From NCBI GenBank assembly GCA_033816765.1, contig CM066298.1, positions 1,612,001-1,676,000 on the forward strand: a stretch of DNA of 64,000 nucleotides, given 5' to 3'. Below are positions 9,401-21,501 of this stretch, piece by piece; position 1 is the first letter of the stretch, and the number at the start of each line of letters is the position of its first letter. Below the pieces are notes generated by a model that saw nothing but the letters and a program-made list of their open reading frames with translations, was not told the DNA's origin and ran no database searches. A program made the position numbers and the translations under genes. The DNA comes from Nothopassalora personata. Taxonomy: Eukaryota; Ascomycota; Dothideomycetes; Mycosphaerellales; Mycosphaerellaceae.

Positions 9401-12400
9401 CCTTTATATTAGCTAGCCTTAGTAAAAACCTTATTTAGGGATTTTAACCTAAGTAGGATAAAAAGAGTACTAGCCTAGAACTAGCTATAAATTAAATCCC
9501 GTAGTCTCTTAAAATTTAGCGAGTCTAGAGCTTTAGTTAAGATATACGCTATTTCTTCTTTTATAGGGATATACTCTAGACTTATAACTTTGTCTTATAC
9601 GCATTCTCGGACTAAGTAGTATTATATATTAATATACTTAGTCCTAGCGTAGTACTCGGGATTATTAGCTAGTTCTATTACGGATTTAGAATCTATAAAG
9701 ATAGAATAAAGGCCCGTATCTATCCCTATTTCGAGGTATAGATCTCTTAAAAAAGAAACTCTTTTATAGTCTCTTTGAGGGCTATATACTTAGCTTCGTA
9801 ACTTAATAGCGCGACTGATTTTTTAAGAATACTACGCTAACTTATAGGCGCTTTAGGTCCTAAGGTAAAAATATATCCCGTAGTACTTTTTCTAGTTATA
9901 AAATCACCCCCCTAATCGGCATCGCTATAGCCTTTTAATAGGGGTAGCGATTATGCTTTATTAGACTAGATTTAGCTCGTAAGCCTTAGGATCGTTTAAG
10001 TATTTCTAACTCCTATTAAGGGCTTTAAAATACGAGCTATTAGGATTAGAAGCAAATTTTAGCTACCTACCCTACGGCGTAGCTAATATCTAGCCTAGTT
10101 TTAATAGCTAGGTAGATTAAGGACCCTACTTTAGCTTAAAATAACCGAGTATCTTCTAAACTAGCTTATTCTTTATTTTTCTCTAGATAGAGGCTATTCT
10201 CTATAGGGCTCCTAACTAGATTTAGACCTCTCTTATTAAATCTAGTAAGGATCTTATCTGAATATCCTTTTTAAGATAGGGTAATAGACTTATTTTTACG
10301 GTTATAAGTAACCTTAACTCCTAGATAGTAATTAACGTTACCTAGATTGCTTAATTTAAGCGACTTAGAGAGGGTATCCTTTAGTTCCCTTATTAGTCCT
10401 AAATTAGAACTAAATATAAGTATATCGTCTACGTAGTATATTATTATAATGCCCGTATTAGTTTTCTTAAACGCCGCCTCGTCTTTCTTAAAAGGAATAA
10501 AGCCTAGTATTTCTAATATAGACTTAAGGTATAGATACTATTATCTAGAAGCTTACTTTAAGCCGTAGAGCGCCGTATATTAACGATAAACTCTCGGAGT
10601 ATTATCCCCGAAACCTAAAGGCTATTCTCCGTATAATTCTTTATTTATAGGGCTATTAGGGAACGCTAATTTAACGTCCTATTATTGTATTTTGTAGTTA
10701 TTATAAGCCGTATAATAGAATATAGAGTACTAAGTCTTAGGATAATAAGTAGTACTAAAAGTCTCGTCGTAATCTACTTTAAATATTTGTTTAAAGCCCT
10801 TTATAACCTAACCTATAAACTCTTATATTTAAATATATTACCTTTAGCGTCGGTTTTAGTCTTAGGAACCTACCGTCCTTTTAGGGCTATATAATCTTTA
10901 GGCAGGTTAACAAAGTCCTAAGTTTTATCCTTATTTAAGTTATTAATTTCGGATTTTATTAACTCTAGCTATTTATTTTTATCGGGATTAGCTACTACGT
11001 CTTTATAAGTAATAGAATTAGTGGTTTTTAGCCTACTATAGTTAGCTAATAGAGCTAATTTGTTCTCTAATCTATCGTCTAGAAGTATTTTAGAAGATAG
11101 ACTATATAAAGTTATAATTTCTTTGCTATTACAATTGTTATTTAAGACTCTAGCGCTATTATTAGCGCTATTATGATCGTAAGTATTATTTATCTTTATA
11201 GATAACGGGTCTACGTTATTACTACTAAGGTCTAGCGTAGTAGGATAATTAAAGATGTCCTACTTTAGAGAGTTTTTAGATAAATTTACGCTAAAGTCGT
11301 AATTAAGGGTTATAGTAGGATTACGTACCTCTACGCTATCGCTAGTATTATTTATAGCATTTTCTTAGTATAATTCTTAATTTCTTAGCTTATTAGACTT
11401 CGTAGCTATTTTATTTACAAGCATTATTGTTCTTACTATAATATAACTTATTGTTTACCTTAAAATTGCTAACTATAGTAAGTTTTTTAGTTTTATAACT
11501 ATTAAAATAGGTTCCCTCTAAGACATTTACGTCTCTATTAAAGATAATACGGTATATAACAAGGTCTAGTAGTTTATAGTTACTATAATTAGTATAATCT
11601 AATAGAATGCCTTATTAACGCGCGTCTCTAGCTTTCCATAGCTAGGATTACGATAATACGCGATAGAACCTAAGATTCTTGTATTACTTAGGTCGGGTCT
11701 AGTCCCTTACCTTAATTTATATAATGTTTAAACCCTAAACTAGCGTACGGGGTTCTATTATAGATATAAACTGCCGCTAAAACTGCTTCTCCCTATAGAT
11801 AGCAAGGTAAATTAGCCTCGTATAATATAGCGCGTACTATAGATATTATAGTATAATCAGGCCTTTCTATAATAGTGTTTTATTTAGGACGAGAAGGCGC
11901 GCTTAATTTACGTACTATACAGCACAGCTATTATCTAATAAGTCCTTAAATTCTTTAGATAAGAATTTTAAGGCATTATTAGATTTTAAGACTTTAAAGT
12001 CTAGGCCTTTTAGCGCTATTAGACGAAGAATTTTCCGTACGTACTTTAAAGGCTTTGAAAGAACAAAAGGTATTAGATTTAGGCTTAATAATATCCGCCT
12101 CTATATATCTTAAATAATTATTAATAAAGCTAATAAAATAACGATATCCGCGATAAGTCCTAGGTTCTATAGGACCGCAAATATTAAAACTAACTTTATC
12201 TAGAAAGGCTTCTACTTTTATGCTCTTATTACAATTATTAATTCTTTAAGTGATTTTACTTTAATATAAATTTCATAATTTAAGAGGCTAGGATTGTATT
12301 TATCTATCTTTACGCCTAATTTTTCTTAGGCGTTAGGGTAAATATATCCTAGTCTTTTATACTAAATTAGCGAATTATTCTCGCTAGAATTAATAGTATA

Positions 12401-12480
12401 GTACGTACTTTCTTCGTATTTTTTAGGAGGAAAGACAGCTATTTTATATAGTAATTTCTCCTTAATAGCTCTAGTTATAA
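9400..12480 (-). pseudogene. copia pol: integrase, reverse transcriptase, RNase H (element A)
   Basis: The minus-strand frame carries copia pol. Integrase region at about 11,900-12,300 with ICGPIEPRTYRGYRYFISFI and FRTENSSSNSAKRPRL-type sequence. RT-like region at about 10,400-10,900, including the open RT segment of the reverse strand opposite 10,685-10,894 and a YVDDILI-type box at about 10,417-10,440. RNase H at about 9,430-9,850. Dozens of TAG/TAA codons mark RIP at Trp and Gln positions. The 10,685-10,894 plus-strand frame is only a shadow of this RT. Confidence 0.8.
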
Positions 12481-12640
12481 GAGTATTAAGTTCGCTATAT
12501 AAAGCGATAACTCCGTTCTTAAGATGGGCATTATAGTTACGAGCGTCTAATTGTAATAGACTTATAAGATTTACGCCTATTTCGGGCGTATAAAGGCAAT
12601 CCTTTAGAAGAACTACCTGATTTATATTTTTAAAACGCAA
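12362..12640 (-). pseudogene. copia GAG-pre-integrase domain (element A), open segment
   Basis: 92 open codons. NQVVLLKDCLYTPEIGVNLI and SLLQLDARNY are the copia pre-integrase zinc-binding region found between protease and integrase core. The codons corresponding to AACTTAATACTCTTATAACT are the exact point where the sister host element was split by the nested insertion. It is part of the broken polyprotein, not a gene of its own. Confidence 0.8.
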
Positions 12641-12687
12641 TTTAATATCGCCGCGCCCGGAAGAGACTAATTACCGGCGTTTCCCTA

Positions 12688-13740
12688 TTATAAAGTGGTT
12701 TCAATATCGTGAAACGTCGTAAAGTAATCCCTATTTGCTATAATATGCCGGAAAGCGCCCGAATCTAGAACAAACTTAGTAGATTCTACGCTTTTAGCAC
12801 TATTATAATTATTATTAGCGCTTAAAACGGCTATATCTTCGCCGTTAGAGTCCGCTATATTAGAGAATAGTACTTCTACTTCGCTATCCTTATTAGAATT
12901 AGCGAATAAAGCATCGCTATCCTCTGAAGCATCCTTATTTTTAGACTTATAAGTATTATTACTTTTCTTAAAAGTCCTAATTCTTAGATTAGGATACTTT
13001 TTAAAACACGTAGATTCGTTATGTCCTTTTCTATCGTAGTAAGAACACTTTTCATTCAAATTAACGTGTTTAGGACCCCTATTTCCCGGTCTTTTAGGCC
13101 CGTGATGTTTTCAAGTATTACTCTTAGAATTATTTAGGAATAACACGCTATCTTCTTTATCTTTAGCGCTATATCTTCTAGATTCGTTTAGAAGATTACT
13201 AAATAATTCTTCGACAGTAAATGCCTCTATATTTACTCTTAAAATTTTATCTATAGAGGTAATAAAAGACTCGTATTTATCTATTAAGTTATTTAAAGTC
13301 TAAGCTATAGTAACTTACTTAGGTAGTTCTATACCCTTAGACTTTCAATCGTCGTATAAACGGTAGATAGTAGGCGTATATTTCTCTACCGAGTTATTAC
13401 TCTTAGAGAGCGTAGTATTAAATAGCTCTCTTAAAAGTAAGAGCAAGGAATTAAACCCCTTAGGACTATATAGATCCTCTAGGGCATTCTGCGCTTCTAG
13501 GGCCGTATTCTTAGTTTATATTTTTAATAAAGTCCCGTCCTCGATAGATAACCTTATAACGGTAAGGACTTTTAGCTTTATGTCTTCCTCGTCCGTAATA
13601 GATTCCTCTATAGCCTTAATAAGGCCTTCTTTTATAATATACGCTTTAATTCTTAAGGCCTAAAATTAATAATTAATTTAGCCTTTAAGACGCGTAATAT
13701 TAAACATCTTATCGTTAATAGACATTGTTATTACGCTTTA
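12688..13740 (-). pseudogene. copia gag with zinc knuckle and protease start (element A)
   Basis: Starts at about 13,725 (minus strand, MSINNDKMFNITRLKG-like) as a UBN2-type copia gag and runs into the open segment 12,688-13,059. That segment has the nucleocapsid knuckle CSYYDRKGHNESTC, in which the second Cys of CCHC has become Tyr. An acidic linker follows, then the protease site VLDSGAFRHIIANRDYF. It differs noticeably from the gag-protease fragments at 7,587 and 19,727, which match each other. Broken by several stops upstream of 13,059. Confidence 0.8.
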
Positions 13741-14470
13741 TAATTCTAGTATTTTATGTTTCTAGAATTAGGGATAAAACCGTCCTTATAAGGAAGAATA
13801 AGAGTGATTTTTAATCCCTTCAAAATGCCTTATCCTTTTTATAGAGAGATAGGCATAATACTTTAGCTACTTTCGTAGGGTCCCCACTAAGATTTCGCTA
13901 TTTTTTGTCCTAACGTATTAGTATATAGATTACTAGTAGGTTCCCCTTAAGGATTTTATACTACTAGTGACGCTAAAACTTCTAATTACTTAGAATAGCG
14001 CTCCGTAGAGACTTTGTAACGCGACAAGCTCTCCCTAGTTATAGTCGCCTTATATAGACGGTCTAAAACAGGTCCGTTTATATTTTAGCTTCTAGGGTCG
14101 TTAACATATTACCGTTTCTAAAAACGGTAAATTTTTAAGAGGTTAAAACACCCTAGGTTTTAAAAATCCGGGGTCTTCCTAATTAGGAAGGTATACCGAG
14201 ATTGGCTATGTTGCGTTGACAGGTTATATATACCTCGGAGGTATCGTTGTTCTAGGTATAGTACCGTACTCGTATTAAAGGTAAGGGAAATCCTTGTCCG
14301 AGTCGAACCTTATTTGTTTCTCGAATGTTCTTACTTATTTCTCGCTAGGTTTCTCTTGTTTTTGCTTAGTTTCGTTTGTTTCTACGCCCGAAGGTATAAA
14401 TAAGGCGTAGGTATTGCTTTCTAATTAGTAGGAACAAGTAGGAGTAGGTCCTTTAGGCTAAGAGCTATCC
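13741..14470 (-). other. copia 5' leader (element A)
   Basis: Non-coding sequence between primer site and gag start, present also at 20,770-21,490 (-) and 24,711-25,452 (+). Shared blocks include CCTAACGTATTAGTAT and GGTTCCCCTTAAGGA. No reading frame. Confidence 0.7.
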
Positions 14471-14482
14471 GGGCTTATAACC
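14471..14482 (-). promoter_or_regulatory. copia primer-binding site, initiator-Met half-tRNA type
   Basis: GGGCTTATAACC directly inside the 5' LTR is the RIP form of GGGCTCATAACC, the anticodon-arm sequence of initiator methionyl-tRNA. Copia-type elements are known to prime minus-strand DNA synthesis with an internally cleaved initiator tRNA, whose 3' end lies in this arm. The same site adjoins other copia 5' LTRs here (21,490-21,501 and 24,700-24,711). Confidence 0.75.
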
Positions 14483-15047
14483 TATTAAAATGTAGATATA
14501 GAGCGGAAGTTAGCCGTAGGATAGTCGTAGTAAATAGTGGGTATAAGAGGTATAAGAATACTAAGTAGTAGGTATAGTAGTAATAGTAGTAGAACTTGCT
14601 TCGTTACTTATTCCTATCTAGAGGGCTAATTCTACTATTATTTATATTCATTTATAGACTCCTAGAACCTTCTATGCCACGTAATCTATTACGTAGGCAT
14701 ATATAGGTATAGATATACTTAGAAGTAGATAGATTCGTAAGAAGTTATAGCTAGAACACTCTATTTAATTCTATAAAATTCTACAACTCGACTTCTAGAC
14801 CGCGTAGCGCCTTCTAGATTTTAACATAGTTAGAAACTGATACGTTCTAACTATATGGGGAGCCACTGGTCCGGCCCTAGCCTTTAACGGCTATAGTCGA
14901 GCTATTCATAGAGTTATAAATAAAAGTTCTAGCATTCTACTATCTTAGGATTGTAACTAAGATAGTGACTACTAAGAAAAGTAGTCTATATCCACTTTAT
15001 AGCTAAGAGCACTTTGCTAAGTAGCTACATAAAGCTTAAAACTAATA
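14483..15047 (-). repeat. copia 5' LTR of element A
   Basis: 565 bp, TATTAAAATGTAGATATAG to AAACTAATA. Left neighbour is the primer-binding site; right neighbour is the target duplication ATAAC. It is clearly less similar to the 3' LTR (8,036-8,587) than that LTR is to the copy at 18,939-19,490. This implies that the 3' part of element A was replaced or duplicated after the two LTRs diverged. Confidence 0.85.
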
Positions 15048-15052
15048 ATAAC

Positions 15053-18000
15053 TAGAGCTATTAAGGAAAAATTGCTATATAAAATAGCTATCTTTCCCCC
15101 TAAAAGATATAAAGAAAGTACGTTCTATACTATTAATACTAGTAAAAACAACTAGCTAATTTAGTGTAAAAGACTAGAATATATTGATCCTAACGCCTTA
15201 GGAAAATTGGGCGTAAATGTAGATAAATACAATCCTAGCCTCTTAAATTATGAAATTTATATTAAAGTAAAATCACTTAAAGAATTAATAATTGTAATAA
15301 GAGCATAAAAGTAGAAGCCTTTCTAGATAAAGTTAGTTTTAATATTTGCGGTCCTATAGAACCTAGGACTTATCGCGGATATCGTTATTTTATTAGCTTT
15401 ATTAATAATTATTTAAGATATATAGAGGCGGATATTATTAAGCCTAAATCTAATACCTTTTGTTCTTTCAAAGCCTTTAAAGTACGTACGGAAAATTCTT
15501 CGTCTAATAGCGCTAAAAGGCCTAGACTTTAAAGTCTTAAAATCTAATAATGCCTTAAAATTCTTATCTAAAGAATTTAAGGACTTATTAGATAATAGCT
15601 GTGCTGTATAGTACGTAAATTAAGCGCGCCTTCTCGTCCTAAATAAAACACTATTATAGAAAGGCCTGATTATACTATAATATCTATAGTACGCGCTATA
15701 TTATACGAGGCTAATTTACCTTGCTATCTATAGGGAGAAGCAGTTTTAGCGGCAGTTTATATCTATAATAGAACCCCGTACGCTAGTTTAGGGTTTAAAC
15801 ATTATATAAATTAAGGTAAGGGACTAGACCCGACCTAAGTAATACAAGAATCTTAGGTTCTATCGCGTATTATCGTAATCCTAGCTATGGAAAGCTAGAG
15901 ACGCGCGTTAATAAGGCATTCTATTAGATTATACTAATTATAGTAACTATAAACTACTAGACCTTGTTATATACCGTATTATCTTTAATAGAGACGTAAA
16001 TGTCTTAGAGGGAACCTATTTTAATAGTTATAAAACTAAAAAACTTACTATAGTTAGCAATTTTAAGGTAAACAATAAGTTATATTATAGTAAGAACAAT
16101 AATGCTTGTAAATAAAATAGCTACGAAGTCTAATAAGCTAAGAAATTAAGAATTATACTAAGAAAATGCTATAAATAATACTAGCGATAGCGTAGAGGTA
16201 CGTAATCCTACTATAACCCTTAATTACGACTTTAGCGTAAATTTATCTAAAAACTCTCTAAAGTAGGACATCTTTAATTATCCTACTACGCTAGACCTTA
16301 GTAGTAATAACGTAGACCCGTTATCTATAAAGATAAATAATACTTACGATCATAATAGCGCTAATAATAGCGCTAGAGTCTTAAATAACAATTGTAATAG
16401 CAAAGAAATTATAACTTTATATAGTCTATCTTCTAAAATACTTCTAGACGATAGATTAGAGAACAAATTAGCTCTATTAGCTAACTATAGTAGGCTAAAA
16501 ACCACTAATTCTATTACTTATAAAGACGTAGTAGCTAATCCCGATAAAAATAAATAGCTAGAGTTAATAAAATCCGAAATTAATAACTTAAATAAGGATA
16601 AAACTTAGGACTTTGTTAACCTGCCTAAAGATTATATAGCCCTAAAAGGACGGTAGGTTCCTAAGACTAAAACCGACGCTAAAGGTAATATATTTAAATA
16701 TAAGAGTTTATAGGTTAGGTTATAAAGGGCTTTAAACAAATATTTAAAGTAGATTACGACGAGACTTTTAGTACTACTTATTATCCTAAGACTTAGTACT
16801 CTATATTCTATTATACGGCTTATAATAACTACAAAATACAATAATAGGACGTTAAATTAGCGTTCCCTAATAGCCCTATAAATAAAGAATTATACGGAGA
16901 ATAGCCTTTAGGTTTCGGGGATAATACTCCGAGAGTTTATCGTTAATATACGGCGCTCTACGGCTTAAAGTAAGCTTCTAGATAATAGTATCTATACCTT
17001 AAGTCTATATTAGAAATACTAGGCTTTATTCCTTTTAAGAAAGACGAGGCGGCGTTTAAGAAAACTAATACGGGCATTATAATAATATACTACGTAGACG
17101 ATATACTTATATTTAGTTCTAATTTAGGACTAATAAGGGAACTAAAGGATACCCTCTCTAAGTCGCTTAAATTAAGCAATCTAGGTAACGTTAATTACTA
17201 TCTAGGAGTTAAGGTTACTTATAACCGTAAAAATAAGTCTATTACCCTATCTTAAAAAGGATATTCAGATAAGATCCTTACTAGATTTAATAAGAGAGGT
17301 CTAAATCTAGTTAGGAGCCCTATAGAGAATAGCCTCTATCTAGAGAAAAATAAAGAATAAGCTAGTTTAGAAGATACTCGGTTATTTTAAGCTAAAGTAG
17401 GGTCCTTAATCTACCTAGCTATTAAAACTAGGCTAGATATTAGCTACGCCGTAGGGTAGGTAGCTAAAATTTGCTTCTAATCCTAATAGCTCGTATTTTA
17501 AAGCCCTTAATAGGAGTTAGAAATACTTAAACGATCCTAAGGCTTACGAGCTAAATCTAGTCTAATAAAGCATAATCGCTACCCCTATTAAAAGGCTATA
17601 GCGATGCCGATTAGGGGGGTGATTTTATAACTAGAAAAAGTACTACGGGATATATTTTTACCTTAGGACCTAAAGCGCCTATAAGTTAGCGTAGTATTCT
17701 TAAAAAATCAGTCGCGCTATTAAGTTACGAAGCTAAGTATATAGCCCTCAAAGAGACTATAAAAGAGTTTCTTTTTTAAGAGATCTATACCTCGAAATAG
17801 GGATAGATACGGGCCTTTATTCTATCTTTATAGATTCTAAATCCGTAATAGAACTAGCTAATAATCCCGAGTACTACGCTAGGACTAAGTATATTAATAT
17901 ATAATACTACTTAGTCCGAGAATGCGTATAAGACAAAGTTATAAGTCTAGAGTATATCCCTATAAAAGAAGAAATAGCGTATATCTTAACTAAAGCTCTA

Positions 18001-18130
18001 GACTCGCTAAATTTTAAGAGACTACGGGATTTAATTTATAGCTAGTTCTAGGCTAGTACTCTTTTTATCCTACTTAGGTTAAAATCCCTAAATAAGGTTT
18101 TTACTAAGGCTAGCTAATATAAAGGTTCGT
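15053..18130 (+). pseudogene. copia pol of host element D, right part
   Basis: The plus-strand frame resumes at TAGAGCTATTAAGG, exactly where the left fragment (ending 8,035) stopped, and continues through integrase (about 15,250-15,650), RT (about 16,600-17,250, YVDDILI-type box near 17,092-17,112) and RNase H (about 17,680-18,040). From 15,220 rightwards it is the mirror of element A with near-perfect identity. Between 15,053 and 15,219 it differs from element A at many positions. Numerous RIP stops. Confidence 0.85.
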
Positions 18131-18938
18131 ACTCTTTTTCCTTTACTAAATGTTTTTTAATAAGGCAAAGTACTCTATAAGGCGTTAATTAGCGTAAAAC
18201 GCCCTTAATTATAGAGTTATATATAGGCCTTAATCCTAGAACGCATTTTTAGGGGTAATATTTATTAGTTAGTACTATAATTATATTTCTTTAAAGGGAC
18301 GTCTTTAGAGAAAGTTATTAAATTTTAATAATTCGATTATATTATAACGGCTAACCCTACGACTATGAACTAAATTTTAGGCTACTTTTGCTTTAGTATA
18401 CCTAAAAAGTTTCTAAGATTATAAGGGTATAAAGCCGTTATATATCCCGTAATAAGCCGTTTCTAATATACTACTTAAAAGTAGTACTTAGATATATACT
18501 AATTTATAGGTATATTATCTTATAATACTAAGTAGGTACCTACCCTATAGGGCTAGGAATACTAAAAGGTATTAGTTATAGGCGTAATACTACCTAAACG
18601 GTAGCGATCCCCCGTAAGAAGTACCTTAATCGTAAAATATTTAGAAACGACTTTTAGCTATAAGAAGTAACTATAGCGGAGCTTTACTATACTTCAAAGA
18701 GGTCTTTTACCTAGCTTAAGGATTATATATATATATCCGACTAGGGGGATAGTTTACCCTATAGGCTCCCTAAAATTGCGTATACCTATACCTTATAGGG
18801 TACTATACTTTATATATAGGTATAGAATATAGGCTATTTATCTATACTATAGAAGAGAGTACACTCTTTAGCCTATAACCCCTCGTTATAAGCACTTTTA
18901 CCTTAATAGGTAGTATCTTTATAAAGCTTACGGGGTTG
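18131..18938 (+). other. copia 3' untranslated segment (element D)
   Basis: Mirror image of 8,588-9,395; non-coding. Contains the CCTAGCTTAAGGATTATA block that is the gypsy target in element E. Confidence 0.65.
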
Positions 18939-19490
18939 TATTAGTTTATAAGCTTTATATAGCTAATTAGCAAAGTGCTCTTAGCTATAAAGTAGATATG
19001 GACTACTATTCTTAGTAGTTACTATCTTAGTTATAATCCTAAGGAAGTAGAATACTAGAACTTTTATTTATAACTCTATAAATAACTCGACTATAGCCGT
19101 TATAGGCTAGGGCTAGACTGGTAGCTCCTTATATAGCTAGAACGTACTAGTTTCTAACTATGTTGAAATCTAGAATGCTCTACGCGGTCTAGAAGTCGAG
19201 TTATAGAATTAAATAGAGTGTTCTGGCTATAACTTCTTACGAATCCACTTCTAAGAATATCTATACCTATATATACCTACGTAATAGATTACGTGGCATA
19301 GAAGGTTCTAGGAGTCTATAATTGAATATAAATAAGAGTAGAATTAGCCCTCTAGATAGGAATAAGTAACAAAGCAAGTTCTATTACTCTTACTACTATA
19401 CCTACTACTTACTACTCTTATACCTCTTATACCTACTATTTACTACGACTATCCTAAGGCTAACTTCCGCTCTATACCTACATTTTAATA
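18939..19490 (+). repeat. copia 3' LTR of the plus-strand element
   Basis: Exact reverse complement of the LTR at 8,036-8,587 in the stretches compared. It is followed by GTTAT (19,491-19,495), the complement of ATAAC, and then by minus-strand copia gag-protease sequence. Confidence 0.9.
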
Positions 19491-20770
19491 GTTATAAGAG
19501 TATTAAGCTTACTATATAAATTAATAACTCTATTCTTAAGACGAGCATAGTAGATATATCGGTCTAATTGTAATAGACTTATAAGGTCCACACCTATTTT
19601 AGGCGTATAAAGGTAATCTTTTAGAAGGACTACCTTATTTATCTCTTCAAAGCGCAATTTAATATTGCCCTACCCGTACGAGATTATTTTACTAGTGTTT
19701 CCCTACTATAAAGTAGGTTTAATATTTTAAAACCTTACAAGGTAATCTCGATTAACTATAGTATACCAGGAAGCGCCTAAATCTAGAACAAATTTAATAC
19801 ATTCTACGCTTTTAGCGCTCTTATTATTATTATTAGCGCTAAGAACGGCTATATCTTTACTATTAGAGTCCTCTATATTAGAGAAAAGTACTTCTACTTT
19901 ACTATCCTTATTAATTAGTAAATAAAGTGTTATTATCATCTTTAGTACCCTTATTTTAGACTTATAATTATCATTCTTCTTAAAAGTCCGATTCCTTTAT
20001 TACAATAGAAAAGGACATAACAAATCTACGTGTTTTAAGAAGTATCCTATGTCCTTTCCTATTGCAATGAGAACACTTTTTATTCGAATTAGTATGTTTA
20101 GGACCCTTATTACCCGGCCTTTCAGGCCCGTTATGTTTTTAAAGTTTACTCTTAGAATTGTTTAGGAATAACGCGCTATCTTCTTTATCTTTAGCGCTAT
20201 ATCTACAAGACTCGTCTAGTAGATTACTAAATAATTCTTGAAGAGTAAATGACTCTATATTTACTCTTAGACTTTAAGTTATAGAGGTAATAGAAGACTC
20301 GTATTCGTCCGTTAAATTAATTAAAGTCTAAGCTATAATAACTTACTTAGGAAGTTCTATACCCTTAGACTCTAAATTGTTATATAAACAGCAAATAGTA
20401 GTTGTATATTTTTCTATTAAGTTATTACTCCTAGAGAGTGTAGCATTAAATAGCTTCCTTAAAAGTAAGAACAAGGAATTAAACCCTTTAGGACGATATA
20501 TAAATCCTCTAGGGCATTCTACGCTTTAAGGGCCGTATTCTTAGTTTATATTTATATTACAGGCCCGTCTTTAATAGATAACCTAATAATAGCTAGGACT
20601 CTATACTTTATTTCTTCCTCGTCCGTAATAGGTTCCTCTATAGCCTAAATAAGGCCTTCTTTTACAAGGTAGACTTTAATTCTTAGATCCTGAAATTAGT
20701 AATTAAGTTAGCCTTCAAGACGCGTAATATTAAATGTCTTATTGTTAATAGACATTATTATTACGCTCTA
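19491..20770 (-). pseudogene. copia gag-protease (element C)
   Basis: Minus-strand gag from a start near 20,757 down to the pre-integrase codons at 19,496. The open segment 19,727-19,939 matches the 7,587-7,799 segment except for one residue (Ile for Val), including the altered VLDLGASWYTIV protease site. The knuckle region near 20,010-20,070 is degraded. It stops at the same nucleotide where element A is inserted in element D, next to the plus-strand LTR. RIP stops throughout. Confidence 0.8.
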
Positions 20771-21501
20771 TAACTCTAGTATTTATTGTTTTACCTTGAA
20801 TTATGATTACGAGTATCTTTAGAAAGAAGAATAAGAGTCAGTTTTAAGCCCTTAAAAATGCCTTATCCTTTTTTGTAGAGAAATAGGTACAATACTCTAG
20901 CTATTTTCGTAAGGCCCCCCCCCTCCCCCAAAGATTTTGCTATTTTTATCCTAATGTATTAGTATACGGATTACTAGTAGGTTCCCCTTAAGGATTTTAT
21001 ACTACTAGTGACGCTAGAACTTCTAATTACTTAGAATAGCGCTCCGTAGGGACTTTATAACGCTATAAGCTCTTTCTAGTTAAATCTAGTTAATATACAC
21101 GGTTAGAAAACAGGTCCGTTTGTATTTCTAGCACGGAGGGTCGTTAAGATCTGACCGTTTCTAAAATAGGAAATTTTAAGAGGTCGTAATACCCTAGGCT
21201 TTCAAAATCCGGGGTCTTTCCTAATTGGGAAGGTATACTGAGATTAGATATGTTACGTTGCTAGGTTATATATACCTCGGATGTATCGACGTTTTTAGGT
21301 ATAGTGTACTTAATAAAAGTCTAGGGAATCCTTATCTAAGTTAAACCTTACTTGTTTCTCGAAGACTCTTACTTAATTTATGCTAGATTTTGCTTGTTGT
21401 TCGTTTCTATGCCTAAAGATATAAATAAGGCGTAGGTATTGCTTTTCAATCGGTAGGGACGACTAGGTTTCTAAGGCTAAGAGCTATCTAGGCCTATAAC
21501 C
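20771..21501 (-). other. copia leader and primer-binding site (element C)
   Basis: Homologous to the leader at 13,741-14,470. The primer site GGCCTATAACC (about 21,491-21,501) corresponds to the initiator-Met anticodon arm with changes. A short C run (CCCCCCCCTCCCCC) lies near 20,918-20,932. Confidence 0.65.

Larger units (their letters stand above)
8036..15047 (-). mobile_element. Full-length Ty1/copia element (A), minus strand, nested in copia D
   Basis: 7,012-bp element with LTRs 8,036-8,587 (3') and 14,483-15,047 (5'), both with RIP-altered ends TATTA...TAATA (from TGTTA...TAACA). It is flanked by the 5-bp duplication ATAAC (8,031-8,035 and 15,048-15,052). Its order on the minus strand is 5' LTR, primer site, leader, gag with CCHC knuckle, protease, GAG-pre-integrase, integrase, RT, RNase H, a long 3' untranslated part (8,588 to about 9,400), 3' LTR. 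All domains carry RIP stops. It interrupts the plus-strand copia D between its protease and integrase codons. Confidence 0.9.
7567..19959. repeat. Large inverted repeat, arms 7,567-12,306 and 15,220-19,959
   Basis: The reverse complement of 15,220-19,959 matches 7,567-12,306 (coordinate sum 27,526) with almost no differences in the stretches I compared (LTR, 3' untranslated part, RNase H end, RT, gag-protease). One seen difference is GTA versus ATA near 7,592. The 69-residue open segments at 10,685-10,894 (+) and 16,632-16,841 (-) are identical. Identity stops sharply at 12,306/15,220: beyond it the same coding region aligns with many differences. The centre (12,307-15,219) holds the unpaired gag, leader and 5' LTR of the nested element. 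Confidence 0.9.

Noticed and set aside
10685..10894. Duplicated 69-residue protein (also 16,632-16,841, minus)
   Set aside because: Both are antisense shadows of the copia RT in the two palindrome arms.
7567..19959. Giant DNA transposon with 4.7-kb terminal inverted repeats
   Set aside because: The arms consist of oppositely oriented copia coding sequence and LTRs; there is no transposase and no target duplication at 7,567/19,959.
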